From a virus, in IMG/VR virus record IMGVR_UViG_3300033153_011881, positions 1 through 49,124 of that record: a DNA stretch of 49,124 nucleotides. One strand, given 5' to 3'. Positions 1-6,840 of this stretch are shown one piece after another. The translations under genes were made by a program, and so were the position numbers. The notes under the pieces were generated by a model, which saw only the letters and a list, made by a program, of their open reading frames with translations, was not told where the DNA came from and did no database searches. Position 1 is the first letter of the stretch. Each line of letters begins with the position of its first letter.

Positions 1-11
1 CATCTTTGTGC
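1..11. repeat. Terminal direct repeat, left copy
   Basis: The first 11 bases are identical to bases 49114-49124. With an internal attP site, this fits a circular molecule opened at an arbitrary point by assembly. The repeat is short, so chance cannot be fully excluded. Confidence 0.6.
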
Positions 12-110
12 CGTATAGTTTTAGGTGCCAGGAAGGACCCGCCGCTTTTCTCCCCCTACCTACCGTAATGGAGGTTGGGAAGAAAATAAAATAGAAGGGG
101 GAAAGGGGAG

Positions 111-135
111 AAAGAAAACGAGAGAAACTTCTCGT
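111..135 (-). terminator. Rho-independent terminator after the leftward operon
   Basis: On the minus strand a 6-bp stem (ACGAGA / TCTCGT, 118-123 and 130-135) with a 6-nt loop is followed by a T-rich run. It lies just past the stop codon of the P-loop gene and probably ends the 1785-144 operon. Confidence 0.55.
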
Positions 136-143
136 AATATTTT

Positions 144-686
144 CTATCTCAATTTCCTCAGCGTTTCCATTAGATGTTTATAGCCCTGATTCACTTCCAT
201 TACAAAAATATCAAATGACTGAATCCAATCGGCCAGGATATTATGGATCTCAAGCTGAAAGACTGGATTTGTGTCCCTGAAGCCATCCTCTGTAAGTCTA
301 CCAGGTACCGGAGAAAACCAGACAAGCTCCGTGTACTTCTCCAGCCACCAGAGGGCCATCGGGAAGCATGCGTCTACAACGTCGCTAAGGCCGGCGGCCT
401 CGGCATAGGCGAGGTTATCCAGGACGGTCCTGTCGCAAATGATATATTCAGCCTCGGCCTCATCCTTGGCCTCAATCTCTCGCTGTATGTGGTGATGGAA
501 GATCCAAAGCTGTGCCGCCTCGGACGTTTGCCTGTTGACCGGAAGTGGGCATTGCCTGGCGATCCCCGAGACCAGGGCAATGGTATTGTCCGGAAACAAC
601 CCGGTTAACTTTCGATAGATATGGTTGGCATAGGTGGTCTTGCCTGTACCGTGGGTGCCAATTAAACCTATGTGATGTTTTTTCAA
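144..686 (-). CDS. P-loop NTPase (AAA / NadR-like kinase type)
   Basis: This 180-aa protein begins with a Walker A motif, GTHGTGKTT, at about residues 10-18, right after the first beta strand. A downstream ICDRT segment (about residues 83-87) resembles the Walker B/DR region of small nucleoside- or nicotinamide-kinase-like P-loop proteins. It is probably a nucleotide or nucleoside kinase, or a phage AAA_28-type ATPase; the substrate cannot be read from the sequence. The start is TTG at 686, one base past the preceding stop codon; no ATG is available and no clear Shine-Dalgarno is seen, so it may be translationally coupled. It is the last gene of a leftward operon ending in a hairpin terminator. 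Confidence 0.7.
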   Translation of the reverse strand: MKKHHIGLIGTHGTGKTTYANHIYRKLTGLFPDNTIALVSGIARQCPLPVNRQTSEAAQLWIFHHHIQREIEAKDEAEAEYIICDRTVLDNLAYAEAAGLSDVVDACFPMALWWLEKYTELVWFSPVPGRLTEDGFRDTNPVFQLEIHNILADWIQSFDIFVMEVNQGYKHLMETLRKLR

Positions 687-687
687 T

Positions 688-945
688 TTAAGCCCGGGCC
701 CGGGAGAATGATCCTTGGTTTTTCGGCGATACCGTTTTCAGACGGCCATCCTTAGCAGCTTTGACAAAGTAGTCGGCGATGTTCGCGGTGATGAAATGCG
801 CACAAAGCATGGCGGATTTGAATTCAAGCGGGAAGCCCGAAACCCTCATACCGCCTCCATCAAAAAATGTGGCGTTGATCTGTCTAAAAATCTTTGGCTG
901 TGGTGGTCCGTCCTGTCTCTTTTGTTTGGCTTTTTTCTCAGACAT
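688..945 (-). CDS. Small basic conserved-looking protein, unknown function
   Basis: 85 aa with a strongly basic N-terminus (MSEKKAKQKRQ) followed by a mixed hydrophobic core. I chose the ATG at 945 because it overlaps the stop of the upstream gene in an ATGTCTGA arrangement, typical of translational coupling; an upstream start at 993 would read far into the neighbour. No domain is recognised. The operon position between an unknown protein and a P-loop NTPase suggests an accessory early role. Confidence 0.6.
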   Translation of the reverse strand: MSEKKAKQKRQDGPPQPKIFRQINATFFDGGGMRVSGFPLEFKSAMLCAHFITANIADYFVKAAKDGRLKTVSPKNQGSFSRARA

Positions 946-1444
946 CCTCTTTTCCCTCCCCTCTTGTTCCTTCGTAGAACGCAAGCGTCTCATCCAACTC
1001 TCTTTTAGCCTCTGTCCAGAGGTGCCTGACCCGTGGGACCGGATTTATATCCCGAATTGATTCATGAAACCTTGTAATCGCCGGATAATCATCCAGACAC
1101 TCATCCTCCATTGTAGCCTTATCAGGCAAAATCTCTGTTTTGACAGACAGCTCGCAGCCCACAATATAAGCATGGCGTGCCACCAATGCCCTGGCTATTT
1201 CCAGGCCCCCGGGCTCCTGTAGGAGACGCTTCAACACTTTCTCATGCTTCTCTATCCAGTTTTCGCGGATTGAATCCTCATCGACATACGGCCGTTTTGC
1301 AGTCCATCGACACAGGCTGCGGGGGCCACTATTCTTATGGGGTGATAAACCGAAAAGCTTAATAAGGTAGGTATCTCCGACAAGGTCACGAAACGCGGAA
1401 ATGAATCCGCGGGGCGTCAAAGGGGGGGTCTTTTTGTTATCCAT
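938..1444 (-). CDS. Hypothetical protein
   Basis: 168 aa, soluble, no signal peptide or membrane segment. A helical stretch with charged residues (ENWIEKHEKVLKRLLQEP) lies near the middle. I do not recognise the family. It is followed without a gap by the 85-aa gene and lies downstream of the HTH gene at 1504-1785, so it belongs to the same leftward transcription unit. Confidence 0.6.
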   Translation of the reverse strand: MDNKKTPPLTPRGFISAFRDLVGDTYLIKLFGLSPHKNSGPRSLCRWTAKRPYVDEDSIRENWIEKHEKVLKRLLQEPGGLEIARALVARHAYIVGCELSVKTEILPDKATMEDECLDDYPAITRFHESIRDINPVPRVRHLWTEAKRELDETLAFYEGTRGEGKEDV

Positions 1445-1503
1445 TCAGTCCTCGCAATTGATTGTGGCAGGGTTTATGTTAAATCATCGGCTCCCGGCTT
1501 ATT

Positions 1504-1785
1504 CTACTGTTCAGGGTACAATTCTTTCACATCCAGACCGAGGGCGCCGGCGCTTATTTGCTGGGCATTAGAACTGTGCCTTATGCCCTTGATTGTGTTG
1601 TATAGGGTACTCGATACGATCCCATGATCCTCTGCCAATGCATTTAGCTTGATTTTGTTGCCCTTAAAGAGCATATCGCGCACCGCGGGTAATGAGAAAC
1701 CGATCAGGCTTAAACACCTAAGTGCGGCCCGGTTCCGGTTTTTTTCTCCTTGTATAAATTTATACAGTTTGATACGTTTAAACAT
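1504..1785 (-). CDS. HTH DNA-binding protein, Ner/Cro-like regulator candidate
   Basis: 93 aa with two helix-turn-helix-like segments; the stretch around ALAEDHGIVSSTLYNTIKG (about residues 48-66) has the spacing of a lambda-repressor or Ner-type HTH. The start is ATG 1785, which has a GGGGGAAA Shine-Dalgarno just upstream; a longer frame to 1881 would overlap the divergent gene at 1817 and lacks a site. It heads the leftward operon and is divergent from the plus-strand control genes with only 31 bp between start codons, so a shared promoter/operator region is likely. The role as the lytic-side repressor in a switch against the CI-like protein is inference. Confidence 0.65.
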   Translation of the reverse strand: MFKRIKLYKFIQGEKNRNRAALRCLSLIGFSLPAVRDMLFKGNKIKLNALAEDHGIVSSTLYNTIKGIRHSSNAQQISAGALGLDVKELYPEQ

Positions 1786-1816
1786 TGATTTCCCCCAAAG
1801 TTGAGCTAATTCCGAT

Positions 1817-2065
1817 ATGAGATACGTCGACCTTTTTGCAGAACTCGCCGCAGAGACAACGGGCGCATCCAAAGACCTCATATTGGCGAAAATGCTGGTT
1901 TACGAGCAACATATGGAGAATGAAAGTATTTTGTATCAAGAGATTTCTCCTGAAGATGCTGATAAATTGCGGGATGCCGCAAGGGCAGATCCATCGGGGT
2001 TTTCTCGGTCATTTGAAAAAGGCTTCGCAGATGTATTGTCTATGGCACATGCGAACAAGGCATAG
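1817..2065 (+). CDS. Small acidic protein, paralogue of the 2584-2829 gene
   Basis: 82 aa, acidic, predicted helical. It aligns along its full length with the 81-aa product of 2584-2829: both begin M-x-Y-x-x-LF, share an E-A-(D/E)-KL pattern near residue 47, and end in a related (K)G-x-x-D-V segment. No known domain is recognised. Its last 130 bases overlap an antisense frame (1936-2145). It is the first plus-strand gene after the divergent control region. Confidence 0.6.
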   Translation: MRYVDLFAELAAETTGASKDLILAKMLVYEQHMENESILYQEISPEDADKLRDAARADPSGFSRSFEKGFADVLSMAHANKA

Positions 2066-2145
2066 GCGAAAAGCCTTCTAATATAAGAGACTGTTTCTGC
2101 CGGAAAAATATCTGTAAGGGCCTGTTCAAACGTCTGTTTCGGCAT
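1936..2145 (-). CDS. Antisense small ORF of cassette 1 (uncertain)
   Basis: 69 codons starting MPKQTFEQALTDIFP, convergent with and overlapping the 1817-2065 gene. A weak AAAGGGATG-type ribosome site precedes it. Part of its C-terminal half resembles the antisense frame at 2731-2928, but this could just reflect the paralogy of the sense genes. Its MPKQ start matches the 2301-2528 frame. Real translation is uncertain. Confidence 0.3.
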   Translation of the reverse strand: MPKQTFEQALTDIFPAETVSYIRRLFAYALFACAIDNTSAKPFSNDRENPDGSALAASRNLSASSGEIS

Positions 2146-2174
2146 GGTGCATCCCTTTCTACTGGAGGTTGATA

Positions 2175-2405
2175 ATGAAAGATCCCACAATTGACTTAGA
2201 TATTGACAAAAAGATGAATGCTACGCTCATAATCGGTTGTCCTGAATGCAAAAGGAAAACAAAGTTGGCCGCCAGGAATGCAATACCCGGAAAGAGCATC
2301 TCATGTCTGTGTGGCGTCTCGTTCAACCTCTCCGGAGACGCCCTCCGGCCCATCCAGCGGAGTCTTGACGATCTCCAGCGAACTCTGAAGAGCCTTGGCC
2401 AGTAA
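2175..2405 (+). CDS. Small zinc-ribbon protein
   Basis: 76 aa with two cysteine pairs, GCPEC and CLC (about residues 20-46), flanking a short linker, typical of a zinc ribbon. A helical C-terminal tail (RSLDDLQRTLKSLG) follows. The start is ATG 2175 with GGAGG six bases upstream; a TTG at 2169 is less likely. The last ~105 bp overlap the convergent frame 2301-2528. Probably a nucleic-acid- or protein-binding early phage protein. Confidence 0.6.
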   Translation: MKDPTIDLDIDKKMNATLIIGCPECKRKTKLAARNAIPGKSISCLCGVSFNLSGDALRPIQRSLDDLQRTLKSLGQ

Positions 2406-2528
2406 ATCCCTATTTTGCTTCAACAGTTGATATATGGTTTCCAAATTAACGGTTAGTTTTGATAAGACCCGCTTTGTCTCAGGCTCGAATGTTATTTTGA
2501 GATTATATTCTATTTCTTGTTTCGGCAT
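2301..2528 (-). CDS. Small helical protein of cassette 2
   Basis: 75 aa starting MPKQEIEYNL with a GAGGGGG Shine-Dalgarno about 8 bases upstream. The middle is strongly helical and leucine-rich (KLTVNLETIYQLLKQNRDLL), like a short coiled coil. It is convergent with the zinc-ribbon gene and overlaps it by 105 bp. Of the three antisense frames in this region it looks the most protein-like. Confidence 0.45.
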   Translation of the reverse strand: MPKQEIEYNLKITFEPETKRVLSKLTVNLETIYQLLKQNRDLLAKALQSSLEIVKTPLDGPEGVSGEVERDATQT

Positions 2529-2536
2529 AATCCCAA

Positions 2537-2570
2537 CCCCCTCTTTTCTGTATGTTTTTGGTTGATTGTG
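2537..2570. repeat. Upstream motif of cassettes 2 and 3, copy 1
   Basis: The stretch centred on TGTATGTTTTTGGTTGATT is repeated almost identically at 2938-2968, about 400 bp away, in each case just upstream of a minus-strand start (2528 and 2928). It may be a promoter/operator or a remnant of a tandem duplication. Confidence 0.5.
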
Positions 2571-2583
2571 AGAAGGATTTTCC

Positions 2584-2829
2584 ATGACTTATGCAAAATT
2601 GTTTATTCAAATTATTTCCGAGGTTTCCGGTAAACCAGAGCAAGAGATTGCAGACCTGCTTTCCACCTTCCGTGAAGCACATCCGGGCGGAAATTGGGAT
2701 CAGGTAATCCCAGCAAATGAGGCCGAAAAACTACTTAATGATCTTCGTGAAGAGGCCCCTGGAATTCTTGCCTGGCTGGTCAAAGGCGCCATGGACGTTG
2801 CTCGCCACGAAAGCAGCACAATCCATTGA
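2584..2829 (+). CDS. Small protein sharing a peptide with the D5-type helicase
   Basis: 81 aa, paralogue of the 1817-2065 product. Residues near 57-68 read EEAPGILAWLVKG, almost the same as EEAPGILAWLVRG in the primase-helicase encoded at 46013-47620; in that family the segment belongs to the helicase domain. No other domain is seen. It could be a helicase-derived fragment or a modulator that mimics part of it; this is inference. Start ATG 2584; the gene overlaps an antisense frame (2731-2928). Confidence 0.6.
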   Translation: MTYAKLFIQIISEVSGKPEQEIADLLSTFREAHPGGNWDQVIPANEAEKLLNDLREEAPGILAWLVKGAMDVARHESSTIH

Positions 2830-2928
2830 CCTGGCAAAAAATAGTCTGAGACTTTCCACACCTTCTTTGGAAACTATTTGCTTCAAAAATCTGTCCCAGT
2901 GGGGAGCCCTATCAGGTGTTGCTGGCAT
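2731..2928 (-). CDS. Antisense small ORF of cassette 3 (uncertain)
   Basis: 65 codons starting MPATPDRAPHWDRFLKQ. It overlaps the 2584-2829 gene in antisense and shows patchy similarity to the 1936-2145 frame. No good Shine-Dalgarno is seen. It may be a mirror of the sense duplication and not a gene. Confidence 0.25.
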   Translation of the reverse strand: MPATPDRAPHWDRFLKQIVSKEGVESLRLFFARSMDCAAFVASNVHGAFDQPGKNSRGLFTKIIK

Positions 2929-2937
2929 GATTTTAGT

Positions 2938-2968
2938 CCCCTTTTCCTGTATGTTTTTGGTTGATTAT
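2938..2968. repeat. Upstream motif of cassettes 2 and 3, copy 2
   Basis: Second copy of the 2537-2570 sequence. It lies between the antisense start at 2928 and the CI-like repressor gene at 3031. Confidence 0.5.
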
Positions 2969-3011
2969 GTAGGGTTTTTGTTCGGTGAGAGGGAGTTTAT
3001 ACAGGGCTTGT

Positions 3012-3040
3012 AACGTTTGTCAAGGAAAAAATGCAACGTT
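3012..3040 (+). promoter_or_regulatory. Possible operator around the repressor start codon
   Basis: Two AACGTT palindromes (3012-3017 and 3035-3040) lie 23 bp apart, about two helical turns, flanking the ATG at 3031. A TATACA box at about 2999-3004 could be the -10 element. Autoregulation by the CI-like protein is a guess from position. Confidence 0.25.
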
Positions 3041-3597
3041 TTGCAAATAAAACAGAAATAGCTTTTATGCAATTGGCCCAACTATTTGATATTACAATAG
3101 AAAAGGGTTGGAAAACAACTCTTGCAGAAAAGATTGGAATTAAGCGAATTCTGATATCAACCTGGATCAACAGAGACCGGATTTCAAAGAATGGGCTTAA
3201 ACACATCGAAAAAGCATATTTTTCAAAAGATAAATGGTTGACCACAGTTAAGCCTTTCCCCGAAGCCCCTTACGACACAGGTCTCCCGGGCCCTGACAGC
3301 CGGCCACATCTCTATACATTACCAACCGGCCAAGAATTTGCAGTGAAGGCGGTTATTGAGCGTGATCGGCCGGATTCGGAATACATTGACGCGGTGAAGG
3401 AGATCCTGTCCAGCGGCGAAAGGGCCACCATAGAAGCGCTCAAATCCAATATCACGCAGTTTTTCGAGCAGGTAAGGGATAAGACACGTTTGAAGAAACT
3501 GGAAAAACAGGTCGATCAATTAACTAAACAACTCAACACTGAAAAAAACGCAGACGATTTATTACACGAGCCGGAGAACCCTGCGGAAGGGGAATAA
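3031..3597 (+). CDS. CI-like phage repressor without protease domain
   Basis: 188 aa. The N-terminal ~65 residues match the bacteriophage CI N-terminal HTH pattern: (K)TTLAEKIGIKRILISTWINR with a GLKHIEKAYF segment after it. A linker is followed by a C-terminal coiled coil (KKLEKQVDQLTKQLN, about residues 152-166) and an acidic tail. The S24 LexA-like autoprotease domain of lambda CI is absent, so induction is unlikely to work by RecA-stimulated self-cleavage; an antirepressor or another route would be needed (inference). It lies on the plus strand opposite most genes and in front of the exported moron genes, as expected of a gene expressed in the lysogen. Confidence 0.75.
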   Translation: MQRFANKTEIAFMQLAQLFDITIEKGWKTTLAEKIGIKRILISTWINRDRISKNGLKHIEKAYFSKDKWLTTVKPFPEAPYDTGLPGPDSRPHLYTLPTGQEFAVKAVIERDRPDSEYIDAVKEILSSGERATIEALKSNITQFFEQVRDKTRLKKLEKQVDQLTKQLNTEKNADDLLHEPENPAEGE

Positions 3598-3683
3598 CGC
3601 GTAAACAGGGAAACATTTGCCATGTAAATTTTGGGACTCTTGTTTAATGCTAACCGTACCATGCATATGGAAAGGGGAATATC

Positions 3684-3923
3684 ATGAAAAGAGCTATCAT
3701 ATTAACCATTTGTTTTTCACTGTTTTTTCTTTTTTTGTCAGGAAGCGGCGGAGCCAATAGAACAGGTACCCAATATGAACCCACGATTCAGTCGGACGCG
3801 AGTTTCAATAATATATTGGAGAAAAGAGGTTGTTGCTCGCATCATGGAGGGGTTTGCGGCTGTAATCAGGAAACCGGAAGGGTGATATGCTGCGACGGTA
3901 CATTAAGCCCTACCTGCACCTGA
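3684..3923 (+). CDS. Exported cysteine-rich small protein
   Basis: 79 aa with an N-terminal signal peptide (basic MKR, then a 14-residue hydrophobic core rich in F and L, to about residue 23). The mature part ends in a dense cysteine/histidine region: GCCSHHGGVCGC and a VICCDGTLSPTC tail. I have seen similar CCSHHGGV...CCDGT motifs in small proteobacterial exported proteins, but do not know a function. Good Shine-Dalgarno (AAAGGGG) before ATG 3684. It overlaps the next gene by 37 bp and probably forms a lysogenic-conversion operon with it. Confidence 0.65.
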   Translation: MKRAIILTICFSLFFLFLSGSGGANRTGTQYEPTIQSDASFNNILEKRGCCSHHGGVCGCNQETGRVICCDGTLSPTCT

Positions 3924-4303
3924 TAGCTATTTTATTGGCCCTGGCAGGGCCTGCTAAAGCGGGTGAAAATGAACGCCAACCTGAAAGATGGTATCAAGAT
4001 AAATGGTGTTTTGAGAATGGTGGTCGCGTTGAAATAGCGCTCGAAGATCAAACCCGATGTGATTGTGTGACTGCGACCCATGCGGTTGAAATTGAATTCG
4101 CGGAGCGTTGGCACCATGCTATAGGACAAAGCCTACATTATTCTCTAAAAACAGGAAAAAAAGCAGGAATTGCTTTAATACTACATAGAGGCAATGACAG
4201 GAAATACTTCCTTAGGCTCAAGGCTGTTATTGAGCGCTTTAAATTGCCTATACGTATATGGCTTATTTCGGATGAAAAGAGCTTAGTTAACAATCGAGAT
4301 TGA
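3887..4303 (+). CDS. Exported protein with PD-(D/E)XK nuclease-like core
   Basis: 138 aa. A signal peptide (residues 1-25, ending PAKAG) is followed by a compact domain with CDCVTATHAVEIEFAERWHH and AIGQSLHYSLKTGKKAG. The D...ExE...Q-x-x-HY arrangement resembles the PD-(D/E)XK fold found in some exported proteobacterial proteins; catalytic activity is not proven. The ATG lies inside the previous gene with GGAAGGGTGAT upstream. Function unknown; an exported nuclease or an inactive relative are the options. Confidence 0.6.
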   Translation: MLRRYIKPYLHLIAILLALAGPAKAGENERQPERWYQDKWCFENGGRVEIALEDQTRCDCVTATHAVEIEFAERWHHAIGQSLHYSLKTGKKAGIALILHRGNDRKYFLRLKAVIERFKLPIRIWLISDEKSLVNNRD

Positions 4304-4330
4304 CATTTAAGATAAGCGGAGACAATACCC

Positions 4331-5284
4331 ATGAAAAATTCAATCATTATTGCGACTGTCATCTCCCTATTTCTCATCTCAGCTCCGACTGCCGCTGAGA
4401 TCTATAAGTGCATTGATGAAAAAGGCCAGGTCACATTCACCACAAAGCCTGGCCCGGGATGCACGCTGCTGTCGGGCTCGGCATCCAAACCCCGAAAAAC
4501 CACCAAGAACGTAGAAACCATTCCGACGCCACCGGAACCGATAGCATCAAAACTTGATGCAAAACGAATCGTAAGATCATTCCCGTGTTCAAAAGGTGGA
4601 ACCATCGGTGATCACATACGGAATAAGACGAAACTTCCAGCAGTAAAGGATTTGGGGTGGTCGGTTAGACAGTCAGGCAACCAATTCATAGTAGAGAAGA
4701 CCATTCATATCGGCGGTCTTTCTTCTTACACTGTTTATAGGTGGGCTGTAGATTCCAAGGGCAGTGTAAAGGCTATCAATGGCCATGCAATTGGCATAAC
4801 AAAAGAGGAAATAATATCAGAAACAACAGTCACAATACAAAGTGTAGAAGGTTTTTCATCAGGAGCTTTAGGGATATCTCGGCAATCTTGGGAATCACAA
4901 CATAGGCTGTCAGAAGCGCGTAGCGGGTTCTCTCTTTATGAAGGATTGCGATATCTTGTCGGATATCAGAATGAGAATGTCAATCATTTTGAAAGATCCT
5001 GGGGAGAAACAGGGATAGCAAAACGACAGGCTATGATTGAAATAGAGAAGATGATCCCCAGTGACAGCAAGTTCATAAGGAGCTATTCGGCCCCATCTTC
5101 TGGAAGCACTGTGCGTTTGTACTTCAGCAAGTCACTAATTTCACGTTTCCCTAAGACCATAGGGATTGGCAATAGTGAATTCTCTTTATGGACCGGTGGT
5201 GAACCTGGCAATTTCATCGTGATATTCAAGGAAAAAAAGGGGAAAGTCACGCGTGTTCTCATTGCTATTGGGAACAATCCATGA
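4331..5284 (+). CDS. Exported DUF4124-domain protein 1
   Basis: 317 aa. Signal peptide (residues 1-22, cleavage near PTAA-E) followed by a DUF4124 motif: EIYKCIDEKGQVTFTTKPG with a second Cys, then a proline/threonine-rich linker and a ~220-residue C-terminal domain that I do not recognise. DUF4124 is a small beta domain at the N-terminus of many exported proteobacterial proteins. Shares the DUF4124 segment with the next gene. Likely acts in the periplasm or outer envelope of the lysogen; function unknown. Confidence 0.65.
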   Translation: MKNSIIIATVISLFLISAPTAAEIYKCIDEKGQVTFTTKPGPGCTLLSGSASKPRKTTKNVETIPTPPEPIASKLDAKRIVRSFPCSKGGTIGDHIRNKTKLPAVKDLGWSVRQSGNQFIVEKTIHIGGLSSYTVYRWAVDSKGSVKAINGHAIGITKEEIISETTVTIQSVEGFSSGALGISRQSWESQHRLSEARSGFSLYEGLRYLVGYQNENVNHFERSWGETGIAKRQAMIEIEKMIPSDSKFIRSYSAPSSGSTVRLYFSKSLISRFPKTIGIGNSEFSLWTGGEPGNFIVIFKEKKGKVTRVLIAIGNNP

Positions 5285-5471
5285 AATCGCAATCATATCA
5301 GCGTCAGCGTGCCGACATTTGGCAGTAATGGGAACCAGGAGCCATCCATGTGGCAAGGTGCGTTGTCGTCTACATTGTAATTCAGTTTATTTAACGCCGC
5401 CTGAAAGCCCTGAGATTCCAGAGAGATTGCGCGTAACAGCAACTATTGGGAATCACCAATAAGGAAATATT
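5285..5471 (+). other. 187-bp spacer between the two DUF4124 genes
   Basis: No convincing gene, repeat or terminator seen. A short plus-strand frame here lacks a ribosome site. Confidence 0.4.
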
Positions 5472-6308
5472 ATGTTGAAAAAATTTAGGCTCATTTTATG
5501 CGCGTTTTGTTTTGCTATATTGTCCTTTGGCTTTGGCTTCGCTGGAATAGATTATAAGTTCATAAACTCAAAAGATACGAGCTACGCGAATATCAGAAGG
5601 GGGGTCATAAGGATTCGAATCAAGCATGACATGATTCCATCCGAATCAGAATTGAAACAGGTTTCGAAAGAAGCATGGAAAAAATATCGTGAAAACTGGA
5701 AAACCGGCACAGTCTTTATGTATGTCAAAGATATGCCTGCCAATAGCACGGCTTATGCTGCTTCCGAATTTAAGCGCTCAAGAATTCAGGGATTCTGGAT
5801 TAATACGCAGGCGTTAGAGGTGCATGAATATTCAAAAATGAAAGAGGCAGAGACTGTCAAACAAGGTCCGAATGTAAGCGCTGAGATCTATAAATGCATC
5901 GATGCAGATGGGCAGGTCACGTTTACGACAAAGTCCGGGCCTGGATGCAAGTTGCTGCCGGGGTCTGTGGAAAAAAAGGCACCTCCTGTAAAAACACCTG
6001 CTCCAATCCCATCTCGGCCAGCCGCTAAATCAGTGAAAAAAGCAAAAAAATATAAATTTCCAAGATGCACCACAAATGATGGATATTTCGCATGTCTAAA
6101 GGAAGAATGGCTGGATCACGTGACCAGATTTATCACTGCCAAAGATTATGACAGCATTGATGCATACATCTCCAGTAAGAAATGTCTTGTCATGAAGGGA
6201 GGTCTTGTTGTTACGGTAATCGACAGCCCTGGGATGTTTGGCGGGAAAACAAGCTTTATTTATAACGGAATTAAATTCTGGACCTACAGAGAGGGAGTCA
6301 ACTACTAA
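5472..6308 (+). CDS. Exported DUF4124-domain protein 2
   Basis: 278 aa. Signal peptide (to about residue 24), a ~110-residue N-terminal domain, then a DUF4124 unit in the middle (EIYKCIDADGQVTFTTKSG), a lysine/proline linker and a C-terminal domain with two cysteines. The DUF4124 segment is nearly identical to that in the 4331-5284 product, pointing to domain copying. Its stop overlaps the convergent stop of the minus-strand gene at 6305. It is the last plus-strand gene of the putative conversion region. Confidence 0.65.
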   Translation: MLKKFRLILCAFCFAILSFGFGFAGIDYKFINSKDTSYANIRRGVIRIRIKHDMIPSESELKQVSKEAWKKYRENWKTGTVFMYVKDMPANSTAYAASEFKRSRIQGFWINTQALEVHEYSKMKEAETVKQGPNVSAEIYKCIDADGQVTFTTKSGPGCKLLPGSVEKKAPPVKTPAPIPSRPAAKSVKKAKKYKFPRCTTNDGYFACLKEEWLDHVTRFITAKDYDSIDAYISSKKCLVMKGGLVVTVIDSPGMFGGKTSFIYNGIKFWTYREGVNY

Positions 6309-6613
6309 ATCCCCCCGCCCCGGGTCTCGATCTTCTTCACCAGTTTCCACATAAAGGCTTTGAGTTCAGGCTCCAGATCACCTGTCTCTATTTTAATCAT
6401 CGTGTCCTGAGCTGATTTATCAGCAATGTCTTTCAGTGATATCGGCGCGCGTCTTCGGAAAGGAAAAAACATTTCTGCGAGCCTATTTAACACAGGCCTT
6501 ACAATTTCTAAAATCTTCTCCAGATAAGGGTCATCTTCTTCGACTTGTAAAGCCGAAAACTCCTTTACCGGAGGATTAGTATCTATCGTCGGTTTATCAT
6601 CATCAGTCGCCAT
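6305..6613 (-). CDS. Small protein sharing the tape-measure C-terminal motif
   Basis: 102 aa, acidic N-terminus, helical middle (KILEIVRPVLNRLAEMFFPF). The C-terminus has DLEPELKAFMWKLVKKIETR, close to GLEPEMEAFMWKLLKKVQVR at the end of the tape-measure protein (20347-23088). The shared segment suggests a common partner or a copied tail-assembly motif. Located at the end of the late operon, downstream of a possible holin. Function unknown. Confidence 0.6.
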   Translation of the reverse strand: MATDDDKPTIDTNPPVKEFSALQVEEDDPYLEKILEIVRPVLNRLAEMFFPFRRRAPISLKDIADKSAQDTMIKIETGDLEPELKAFMWKLVKKIETRGGGI

Positions 6614-6639
6614 AAAAACTACCTCACCTCACAACATCC

Positions 6640-6819
6640 CTACGCGTTATTCCCCCGTGCCAAATACCCCACCAGACCGCCGCCTATGGCCGACACGGCC
6701 TCTTTACTCTCTACCCCGAGGATCAGCATGGCGCCCATGGCGATCACGGTTAGGGCCACGATGGTCAGTTCCTCGGATATATTTACGCTCCACCACGGTT
6801 TGGTCGGTTCCGTTGTCAT
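6640..6819 (-). CDS. Small membrane protein, possible holin
   Basis: 59 aa (MTTEPTKPWWSVNISEEL...), with one or two hydrophobic segments: LTIVALTVIAMGAMLILG and a second AIGGGLVGYLA. An AGGAGG Shine-Dalgarno lies just upstream of ATG 6819. Size and topology fit a small holin or holin-like protein, and it sits near other membrane proteins in the late region. No family match is claimed. Confidence 0.6.
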   Translation of the reverse strand: MTTEPTKPWWSVNISEELTIVALTVIAMGAMLILGVESKEAVSAIGGGLVGYLARGNNA

Positions 6820-6840
6820 GGGTTTAGCCCTCCTTGCAGG

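Noticed and set aside
243-608. Plus-strand 121-aa ORF
   Set aside because: Antisense shadow of the P-loop NTPase gene, which has a clear Walker A motif.
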